NCBI GenBank assembly: GCA_020634235.1
Contig: JACKCB010000001.1
Span: 1,240,001 to 1,304,000, forward strand
Length of the DNA stretch: 64,000 bases
Direction of reading: 5' to 3'
Source of the DNA: Ardenticatenaceae bacterium
GTDB taxonomy: Bacteria > Chloroflexota > Anaerolineae > Promineifilales > Promineifilaceae
Below are positions 24,347 through 31,015 of the stretch, one piece after another (position 1 is the stretch's first letter; the number at the start of each line of letters is the position of its first letter). The notes beneath the pieces are model-generated. The model had not been told where the DNA came from. It ran no database searches and worked only from the letters and a program-made list of their open reading frames with translations. The translations under genes and the position numbers were made by a program.

Positions 24347-26077
24347 TTACGAGTTCAATCTTTCAGTCTGGCTTACGCCCGCCGCGGGCAGCAGGCGCAA
24401 ATCACCACGCCAGGGTTCCAGGGTTAGCAACTGGCCGGCGGCGTTGATTTCGCGCCGCTGCTCGCTCAGGTTTAGGGCCACCAGTACCGTTTCCTGGTCG
24501 TCCTGGCGAATGTAGGCGTAGGTCCCGGCCGGGTCATCCAGGTGCACCGTTTGCCGCCGGCCACGCGCCAACACCGGGTGTTGGCGACGGAAGTGAATGA
24601 GCTGCCGGTAGTAATGATGCAGCTCCTTATCCTGGGCTGCGCCCCACCGCATGGGCAGGCGGCTCTCTTCCATCAGGTGGCGGCCATCGGGGTGGGCAAT
24701 ATCGCGCATCTGCGACAACCCCACCTCGCTGCCATAGTAAACCACCGGCGGGCCGGCCAGCGTAAACTGTAGCAGCGTGGCCAGCTTCAGCTTGCGCTGA
24801 TCACCACCTACCAGCCACAGAAAACGGTTCATATCATGGTTATCCAGGAAGCTGGGCCGGCTGAAGTGGTCCGGGAAGAACGTTTCATGAAGGTTCAACA
24901 GCGCGTCTAGAGCTGACAGGCGCATGGTGCCAAAGGCAAACGTGTTGCGGATGGCCTGGGTCAGCCCAAAATCCAGGCAGCCATCCAGGCGGCCGCTGTA
25001 CCGCCGCTGAATGTAGGGTGTCTCGACCACCTCGCCAAACAGCCAGGCATCCGGCCGGGCCGCTTTGCAAACCGCCCGGAATTCTGTCCAAAAATCCAGC
25101 GAGGGGCCCAGGGCATAATCCAGCCGGTAACCATCGAAGCCCATCTCGCGCAGCCAGAAATCAGCCGCCTTTAGCAGGTATTGGCGCGCGGCCGGGTGGT
25201 TCACGTTGACTTGCGGCAGGTCCTGAACGCCAAAGAAGGATTCGTATTCGTGCGGCCACGCGATCCAGTTGTACCAATCATGGTACTCGCTGTGGCGGTC
25301 GGCCAGGGCGGCCTGGAAGGTGGCGTGTTTGCTGCCCCAATGGTTGGCCACAAAATCCAAGATCAGGCGCAGGCCGCGCCGGTGGGCTTCGTCCACCAGC
25401 CGCCGCATGTCATCCAGGGTGCCCAGGCGGGGATTCACCTGGAAGTAGTCGTGGGCATGGTAGCCGTGATGGGTGTCGTCGGGGAAAAAGGGGTTGAGCC
25501 AGAGGCAGTTGAAGCCCAGGTCGGCAACGTAGTCCAGGTGGGCGGTGATACCGTCCAGCGTACCGCCGTGGATGTCGTTCAGGGATTTTGCCGGCTGCCA
25601 ATCCCGGCCGGGGCCGGGGTGAAAACGGTCGGGGAAAATCTGGTAGACGATGGCCTCCCTGGCCCAGTCCGGGAGTTGGGGCACGGCCACCAGGTAGGAG
25701 AACTGGCCCCCGTCATCGGCTGGAATGGGGGCGCTGCCATCAGCGGGATGGGCATACACCAGATAGCGTACCAGCGTCCCGGCCGGGAAGGCCGGCAGCA
25801 CCGCCTGCCACGTCTGCATATAGGTCCAGTTCAGCAAATCCCAGGTTATGTCGGCGGGCTGCAGTTCGATGGTCACCTTTTCCGGTTGGATGATGGTGCA
25901 GACGACCCGCTCCAGCGCCTGGTCCAGTTCCGTGGTGACGAAGATGGTTGGGCTTTGCCCCGGCCGGGGTGTGTGTGGCCGCAGCCGCGACCCATGCTGC
26001 ACCCCGCGGCGCGAGGCTTGCACATAAGCCACCCGTTTTTCCAGGGTAGACAGCGAACCAAAGATAAACTCACTCAT
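24347..26077 (-). CDS. GH13 alpha-glycosidase (cyclomaltodextrinase/neopullulanase-like)
   Basis: A roughly 115-residue N-terminal beta domain precedes the catalytic barrel, which starts at AREAIVYQIFPDRF. The conserved regions are present: LDFVANHWG, DGYRLDYA with the nucleophile Asp, LFGEVVE with the acid/base Glu, and FLDNHDMNRFL. Members with this N-domain hydrolyse cyclodextrins, pullulan or short maltodextrins; there is no signal peptide, so it should act on imported oligosaccharides in the cytoplasm. ATG 26077 follows CAGGGTG; 18 upstream in-frame codons are rejected. It lies downstream of the binding-protein and permease genes, which fits a maltodextrin operon. Confidence 0.9.
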   Translation of the reverse strand: MSEFIFGSLSTLEKRVAYVQASRRGVQHGSRLRPHTPRPGQSPTIFVTTELDQALERVVCTIIQPEKVTIELQPADITWDLLNWTYMQTWQAVLPAFPAGTLVRYLVYAHPADGSAPIPADDGGQFSYLVAVPQLPDWAREAIVYQIFPDRFHPGPGRDWQPAKSLNDIHGGTLDGITAHLDYVADLGFNCLWLNPFFPDDTHHGYHAHDYFQVNPRLGTLDDMRRLVDEAHRRGLRLILDFVANHWGSKHATFQAALADRHSEYHDWYNWIAWPHEYESFFGVQDLPQVNVNHPAARQYLLKAADFWLREMGFDGYRLDYALGPSLDFWTEFRAVCKAARPDAWLFGEVVETPYIQRRYSGRLDGCLDFGLTQAIRNTFAFGTMRLSALDALLNLHETFFPDHFSRPSFLDNHDMNRFLWLVGGDQRKLKLATLLQFTLAGPPVVYYGSEVGLSQMRDIAHPDGRHLMEESRLPMRWGAAQDKELHHYYRQLIHFRRQHPVLARGRRQTVHLDDPAGTYAYIRQDDQETVLVALNLSEQRREINAAGQLLTLEPWRGDLRLLPAAGVSQTERLNS

Positions 26078-26102
26078 TGGCAAACACCCTGTAACAAAGA
26101 AG

Positions 26103-26154
26103 AAGGACGAAAGACCGGGGCCACAAGGCATATTGCCCCCAATCTTTCGTCCTT
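26103..26154 (-). terminator. Hairpin between malG and the GH13 gene
   Basis: 12-bp perfect stem (AAGGACGAAAGA / TCTTTCGTCCTT, 26103-26114 with 26143-26154) with an inner GGGGC/GCCCC stem. On the minus strand it is followed by CTTCTTTG. A weak terminator or mRNA-processing hairpin that could lower amylase expression relative to the transporter. Confidence 0.6.
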
Positions 26155-26219
26155 AACAGCACCAGGCCAGGAACCAGTTGGCTAGCGGTATCCCGGCCGG
26201 GAAACAACACCGGCAATCA

Positions 26220-27089
26220 CTACCCCTTCACACCACCGGCCAGCAGACCGCCAACCAGGAAGCGCTGGGTAAAGAAGAACAGGATCAACACCGGAATCGA
26301 GATCAGCAGCGCGCCCGCGGCAAACTGCCCCCACGGCACACTCTGGCTGCCCGAAAGCTTCCACAGCGCCACCGGCAGCGTATTCCTGCCGCTGGGTACG
26401 CCGGCCATCAGGATACTGGCCAACACAAACTCGCTGAAACCACCCAGGAAACCAAACCAGGCGGTCACCGCCAACGCCGGCACAGACAGTGGCAAGGCAA
26501 TGCGAATAAAGCTTTGCACCGGCCCGCAACCATCAATCATGGCCGACTCTTCCAGGTCAATTGGAATGGTGTCGAAATACCCCTTCAGATTCCAGGTATT
26601 GAACACCAACGCCCCGGCACTGTAAGCCAGAATCAGACCCAGGTGGGAGCCAAACAGCCCCATGGCCGTCAGCAGTTGGGCAAAAGGCACCAGAGCCAAA
26701 ATACCAGGGAACGCCTGAATGGCCAGGAACAAGATCAACATACTCTCGCGGCCACGGAACTTAAAACGAGAAAGCGCAAAAGCCGCCGAAGTACTGATAA
26801 ACAAGGTGGCCACCGTCGTCAGGCCGGCCACCTTCAGGCTGTTTAAGGTCCAGCGGAAGAAGTCGTACTGCTGGCTGCCCGGAATGGGCGTGCCAAAGAG
26901 CATTGTCTTGTAGTTGTCCAACGTAAACTGCGTTGGCAGCAGCATGCCGGCCAGGTCCAACGAAACCAGACTCTGCCCCGGCCGGACCGAGGCCAGAAAC
27001 ATAAAGTAAACCGGGTATACGGCAAATATCACCGCAATCACCAGAATTATGTAGAAGATCGTAAGGACAAGCGTCGATGGCCTTCTCAT
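26220..27089 (-). CDS. malG: Maltodextrin-type ABC transporter permease (MalG-like)
   Basis: Inner-membrane permease subunit, 289 aa, six predicted hydrophobic segments. The EAA loop that contacts the ATPase reads EESAMIDGCGPVQSFIRIALP, close to MalG proteins. LKGYFDTIPIDLEES upstream of it is a MalG hallmark, and the C-terminus RFLVGGLLAGGVKG is the classical GGLTAGAVKG-type ending. Its ATG overlaps the malF stop by 4 bp. No ATPase gene is in this operon; a shared MsmX/MalK-type ATPase encoded elsewhere is likely. The stretch from 26.2 to 29.6 kb lacks the iterated palindrome found throughout the rest of the window. Confidence 0.88.
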   Translation of the reverse strand: MRRPSTLVLTIFYIILVIAVIFAVYPVYFMFLASVRPGQSLVSLDLAGMLLPTQFTLDNYKTMLFGTPIPGSQQYDFFRWTLNSLKVAGLTTVATLFISTSAAFALSRFKFRGRESMLILFLAIQAFPGILALVPFAQLLTAMGLFGSHLGLILAYSAGALVFNTWNLKGYFDTIPIDLEESAMIDGCGPVQSFIRIALPLSVPALAVTAWFGFLGGFSEFVLASILMAGVPSGRNTLPVALWKLSGSQSVPWGQFAAGALLISIPVLILFFFTQRFLVGGLLAGGVKG

Positions 27090-28345
27090 TCGTACACCCC
27101 TTGTGTGATGCGCGTCACCCGCAGGCTAAGCAGTGTGGCCAGGAACAGCAAGACAAAGATAACCACGGCAAACGCCCCCATACGCCCATAGTTCTGATCC
27201 TGGAACAATTTATAGGCGTGCAACATAACAAACTCAGTATTGCCCGGCTTGCCTGCCCCGGCACTCGGACCACCATTTGTCACCAGCCAGACCGTATTAA
27301 ACATCTGGAAAGTTGTGATGGAACTCAGAACCACCGCCGGCAGAACCGCCGGTCGCAGCGTTGGCAGCGTAATCAGGGATAACTTATCCCACCAGGTTGC
27401 GCCATCCACATCCGCCGCCTCATACTGGTCCGTTGGAATCGCTTGCAGTGCGCCCAAGATAATCACGGTAAAAAACGGATAGGTCATCCAAAGGTTGATC
27501 ACCACCACCGCGATAAAAGCCAGGTAAGGTCGCTGCGGATCCCCCAGCCAGGTTGGGCCACGCTCGAACAGTCCCAAAGCCACCAGGAACTGGTTGATAG
27601 TGCCCACTTCCCCCCGGAAGAAAAACTGCCACACCAGCGCCGCAATGTAGCTTTGCACCGCCCAAGGCAAGATCAACACCGCCCGCCAGACACCTCTACC
27701 CTTAATGTGGTCATTATTCAAAATCAGCGCCAGCGTCAGGCCAACCACAAAGAAGAAAGGAATACAGGCGATCACATACAGCACCGTGCGGTACATCACA
27801 AAGAAGAAATCGCCAGAATCCTCCAGGCGGCCAATTGCCCCGGAGACATTAAACAGGTTCCAAAACACCACCGCCAGGAGAAAGGCCGCCGGATAAAGCC
27901 AGGGCGTTCGTGGGGCACTAACCTGCCTTCCCCAATAGCGGCGCAACCCATAGGCCACCATCAGGGGCGAAAGCCCCACCAACAATACCCCAAACGATAG
28001 AAATGCCTCCAAACTGAACAGCTCACCCAACAAGCGCTGGTAATTGTCCACCAGAGGCTCGGCAAAGCCGTAGAAACCTCCACGCCCTTCGGGCGCATTA
28101 AACACACTCCAGCAGGATGGCTCCATAACGTTCGTAATCGCCGTCGCAAAGGCAGTTGGTTCAACCCCATCAACCGCCAAACCTTCACAATTGGTCTTCG
28201 GCCGGAAGGTCGTCCGCGTGGTAAAGGAAGCATACACATTGTAGAAAATCGGGTAGATACTCAGGCCGAAGATGGCAATAACGGTAGGCGCGAGAAAGAA
28301 AAAAATCACGAAGAATTTGCGGGGGCCTCTAATTGACACGCCCAT
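27086..28345 (-). CDS. malF: Maltodextrin-type ABC transporter permease (MalF-like)
   Basis: Partner permease of the MalG-like protein. After the first membrane helix (FFVIFFFLAPTVIAIFGLSI) there is an extracytoplasmic insertion of about 80 residues (NCEGLAVDGVEPTAFA...) as in MalF P2-type loops, then the helices with the EAA motif QYEAADVDGATWWDKLSLITLP. The length is 419 aa. ATG 28345 follows GAGGAGG; 22 upstream in-frame codons are discarded. It is separated from the binding-protein gene by a strong hairpin and overlaps malG by 4 bp. Sugar specificity is inferred from the GH13 neighbour. Confidence 0.87.
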   Translation of the reverse strand: MGVSIRGPRKFFVIFFFLAPTVIAIFGLSIYPIFYNVYASFTTRTTFRPKTNCEGLAVDGVEPTAFATAITNVMEPSCWSVFNAPEGRGGFYGFAEPLVDNYQRLLGELFSLEAFLSFGVLLVGLSPLMVAYGLRRYWGRQVSAPRTPWLYPAAFLLAVVFWNLFNVSGAIGRLEDSGDFFFVMYRTVLYVIACIPFFFVVGLTLALILNNDHIKGRGVWRAVLILPWAVQSYIAALVWQFFFRGEVGTINQFLVALGLFERGPTWLGDPQRPYLAFIAVVVINLWMTYPFFTVIILGALQAIPTDQYEAADVDGATWWDKLSLITLPTLRPAVLPAVVLSSITTFQMFNTVWLVTNGGPSAGAGKPGNTEFVMLHAYKLFQDQNYGRMGAFAVVIFVLLFLATLLSLRVTRITQGVYE

Positions 28346-28544
28346 ACTGCGTTCCTCCTCTTGGTTCCCGGCTGTTTGTCGCCAGTTCACTCCGCGCAAA
28401 CAGTCAGTCAAAGTACATGGTTCTAAACTAGAACCTTATCGGCATGCCCATCTCTCAAGTAACCTGGGCATACCGCTCTCTGCCGACCAACTCCCCCTGC
28501 TTCTGAAACTGACACCCTGCCCCACCCCTGGCACGACGAAAAAA

Positions 28545-28588
28545 AGAAGAAAGGGGAGATAGGCCCCTTCACAGCAGCCTATCTCCCC
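28545..28588 (-). terminator. Hairpin between malE-like and malF-like genes
   Basis: 11-bp perfect stem (GGGGAGATAGG / CCTATCTCCCC, 28553-28563 with 28578-28588), 14-nt loop, followed on the minus strand by TTTCTTCTTTTTTT. It lies 15 bp after the binding-protein stop, so most transcripts may end here and give the binding protein in excess, as in many sugar ABC operons. Confidence 0.88.
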
Positions 28589-28603
28589 AGTTTTACGGCA
28601 AGA

Positions 28604-29920
28604 CTATTTCATGCCGGCAACAATATCCTCTGCCGTTGCCTGGGCCGCAGCAAGCGCGTCCTCAGGTGTCTGCGCCCCACTGTAGATGGCGGCGGTCGCA
28701 TCACCCACCGGGCCCCACTGGGCGTCGATGAACGGCGTGTTGGGCATGGCAATACCGTTGGCCAGGGACGCACCAAAGGCCGCAGAGCTCAGGTTGGCCT
28801 GAACATCCGGGTTGGCCAGGGCTTCGCTGTTGGCCGGGACGGTGCCGTTGATCAAGGCCAGACGGGCCTGGACCTCGGCGCTGCCGAAGTACTTCATGAC
28901 ATCGATCACGGCCGCTTCGTGGCCACGATCCACAGCGTTAGCACCCATCATGAGCAGCTTGACGCCGACGAACGGACGGCCGAAGGAGGCGATGCCGTAA
29001 TCCACACCGGCCTCTTCCAGGCTGGCGATGGCCCACGGGCCAGTCCACCAGATGCCGTAGTTACCATCGGTGATACCAGCCTGGCAGATTTCGTGGCTGG
29101 TTTCTTCGGGGGCAACTTCTTTGAACTGCAGCATCCAGTTGGCAGCGGCAATACGCTCGGGGGTGTTGATGAAGATAGTCCCTTGATCATCCACGTAACC
29201 AACTTCGCCGTCCCCACCGAAGCCGAAGTAAACGGCCGCGGCATGGTAGGCATCGGTCGAGGTCACGCCCAGACCCTGGTTGCACAGGAAGTACTTGTCG
29301 GGGTTCTCTTCACGGAATTTCGTGGCGGCAGCCAGAAGGCCGTCGAAGTCGGTCGGATCGGTGGGGATCATGTCCTCGGTGACCACGGCCTTGTTGTAGA
29401 CGAGAGCAATACCTTCCTGAGCTTCAGGAATGCCCCAGACGTCGCCCTGCCAAATCATGGCGTTGGCGGCGGCAGGCTCGAAGTTTTCACGGATGTAGGC
29501 TTCGTCTACCCATTCGGTGATGGGAACGATGTTGCCGGTGAGGGCGTTGCGGCCAATCTGGTCCTGCGCCCAGGCGAGAATGTCGGGGCCTTCCCCGGCC
29601 GGGACGGCCACAGCCATCGCGTCAGACAGGTTGTCCTGGCGGACCAACTCAATCTTCACACCGGTGTTGGCGGTATACTCATTGAAGACCTCTTCAATCG
29701 CCGTATAGTAAGCGCCATCCCAACCATGCCAGATGGTGATGGTCGTGTCGGCCATTGGTGCTTCAGTCGGCTCTTCCATCGGCGCTTCAGTCGGCTCTTC
29801 CATCGGCGCTTCGGTCGCTTCTGGCGCGGCCGGCTCATTCGTCTCATTACCGCCACAGGCCACCAGGGTCAGGGCGCCAATAAGCATCACAATCAAAAAC
29901 AGGTACCACTTCTTATTCAT
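28604..29920 (-). CDS. malE: Sugar ABC transporter substrate-binding lipoprotein (MalE-like)
   Basis: Lipoprotein signal (IGALTLVACGG) followed by an acidic repeat (EAPMEEPT three times) that tethers the binding domain to the membrane. The mature part starts TTITIWHGWDGAYYTAIEEVF and contains the family-1 binding-protein landmarks PAGEGPDILAWAQDQIG, PEAQEGIALVYNKA and IWWTGPWAIASLEEAG. The length of 438 aa is normal. ATG 29920 follows GTGAGGAG. First gene of the binding protein-permease-permease-amylase operon; the MarR-type gene lies 470 bp upstream. Confidence 0.92.
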   Translation of the reverse strand: MNKKWYLFLIVMLIGALTLVACGGNETNEPAAPEATEAPMEEPTEAPMEEPTEAPMADTTITIWHGWDGAYYTAIEEVFNEYTANTGVKIELVRQDNLSDAMAVAVPAGEGPDILAWAQDQIGRNALTGNIVPITEWVDEAYIRENFEPAAANAMIWQGDVWGIPEAQEGIALVYNKAVVTEDMIPTDPTDFDGLLAAATKFREENPDKYFLCNQGLGVTSTDAYHAAAVYFGFGGDGEVGYVDDQGTIFINTPERIAAANWMLQFKEVAPEETSHEICQAGITDGNYGIWWTGPWAIASLEEAGVDYGIASFGRPFVGVKLLMMGANAVDRGHEAAVIDVMKYFGSAEVQARLALINGTVPANSEALANPDVQANLSSAAFGASLANGIAMPNTPFIDAQWGPVGDATAAIYSGAQTPEDALAAAQATAEDIVAGMK

Positions 29921-30393
29921 TGATTCTCCTCACTTTTGTTTTGCTAAAGCAACTAAACTAGATTTTGAATCGGCATTTCACGCTCTACAACGGTTCGCAG
30001 CATCTTCTGAGGGCACCACCTCCTTAATCTCATAGCATCGCTGAGTGTGAATATTCGAAAATGGTGAGATTGTTCATCTAATTGCCGCGTCCCATAACGA
30101 CTCTATTGTAACCCTATTGTGCAATTTACAAAAAAGGATTGTCCGCGAAATAGTCGAACTGCTCAGCAAAGCCGCAAGCACCAGCCACGACGTAGATAAG
30201 CAAACCGACCAGGGGCGCAAAGCAATAGATATGAAAAGAGCCACACCACCGCATTCAAGCAGCAAATGTGACTCATGAATAAACGTGCGAACAGGCCAAC
30301 TGCCTGGTTCCAAGAGCTTTGTTCCGGCGACTGTGCGTTCGCGCCGGAAGCTCACACGACACTGTAAGGTCGCCCGCGGCACCTGTCGCTGTG
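29921..30393 (-). promoter_or_regulatory. Long untranslated region upstream of the sugar operon, with possible 16-codon leader ORF
   Basis: About 470 bp separate the MarR gene and the binding-protein ATG. A near-perfect ribosome-binding site TAAGGAGG (30019-30026) precedes a 16-codon ORF (30003-29953, encoding MLRTVVEREMPIQNLV), but the 15-bp spacing is long. The palindrome GAATATTC lies near 30049-30056. I find no consensus promoter, tRNA or protein gene of normal size. Confidence 0.35.
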
Positions 30394-30855
30394 TCAGGCC
30401 ACCGGCAGCACCTCGGACTCGTACAACTGTTGTTCCAGACCATTGCGCAGGGTAACAAGCCACTCATACAAGCCATTTTGATCTTCAAAGGTTAAGCAGC
30501 AGTTCAAACGCTCAGCGTTGTAATCATGGTGCGCCCGCAGCACTTTTTGGCCCAAGTTTTCCCCTTCGGGCGTCAGGTAAAGGCGCAGCGAACGCCCATC
30601 TGTCTCATGGGGGAGACGGACAACCAACCCGTCACTTTCAAGTCCTTTAATGAGCCGGGTGATATTGCTTTTGTCGCAGAACATAAGCTCACTAAGCCGG
30701 CTAGAGGATATGCCCGGCTGCTCTCCCAAATGAAAAAGGGCGTAAAAACGCGCCTGGGTCAACTCGTATGCGCCAAACAAACGCCGGTCCCCATCATCAA
30801 GCAGTAAGAAGACTTCTTTTAGCAGGTAATAGAGCGAGTTCGTCTCTACGTTCAT
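30394..30855 (-). CDS. MarR-family transcriptional regulator
   Basis: Winged-helix dimer-type regulator of 153 aa. The recognition region SSSRLSELMFCDKSNITRLIKGLESDGLVVRLPHETDGRS (key: SNITRLIKGLE, wing DGRS) is typical of MarR proteins. Transcription starts from the promoter at 30915-30943, and the inverted repeat GTTGATACGTCAAC lies just downstream of its -10, which suggests negative autoregulation. It is encoded directly upstream of the maltodextrin operon in the same direction, so it may control that operon; this is positional inference. There is no clear Shine-Dalgarno at ATG 30855. Confidence 0.88.
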   Translation of the reverse strand: MNVETNSLYYLLKEVFLLLDDGDRRLFGAYELTQARFYALFHLGEQPGISSSRLSELMFCDKSNITRLIKGLESDGLVVRLPHETDGRSLRLYLTPEGENLGQKVLRAHHDYNAERLNCCLTFEDQNGLYEWLVTLRNGLEQQLYESEVLPVA

Positions 30856-30899
30856 TCTGTCAGGACCAGATCAGAGGCAAAGTAGTTGATGGCGCAATT

Positions 30900-30913
30900 G
30901 TTGATACGTCAAC
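30900..30913. promoter_or_regulatory. Inverted repeat, candidate MarR operator
   Basis: GTTGATACGTCAAC, arms GTTGA/TCAAC with a 4-bp centre, immediately downstream of the marR -10 at the expected start point. A wider pair AGTTGA (30884-30889) and TCAACT (30909-30914) overlaps it. Confidence 0.5.
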
Positions 30914-30914
30914 T

Positions 30915-30943
30915 ATGTTAGCATAGACCGCTGGCGCTGTCAA
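30915..30943 (-). promoter_or_regulatory. Promoter of the MarR-family gene
   Basis: Minus strand TTGACA (30938-30943), 17-bp spacer, TAACAT (30915-30920) with a TG extension before the -10 (TGCTAACAT). Confidence 0.7.
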
Positions 30944-30979
30944 GAAAAAAGGGTCCCCCGGCCGGGAGCCGGGAGACCC
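30944..30979 (-). terminator. Terminator of pheT
   Basis: Stem GGGTC/GACCC extended by CCCGGC/GCCGGG (30951-30979), followed on the minus strand by TTTTTTCTTGACA, so the T-run abuts the -35 of the next gene. The stem contains a copy of CCCGGCCGGG. Confidence 0.85.
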
Positions 30980-31015
30980 TTCTTGTCCACCACCTTGCGG
31001 CATCTAAGCCGGCCG

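Noticed and set aside
30074..30463. A 129-codon frame overlapping the marR 3' end
   Set aside because: No similarity to a known protein, no ribosome-binding site and overlap with a well-supported gene.
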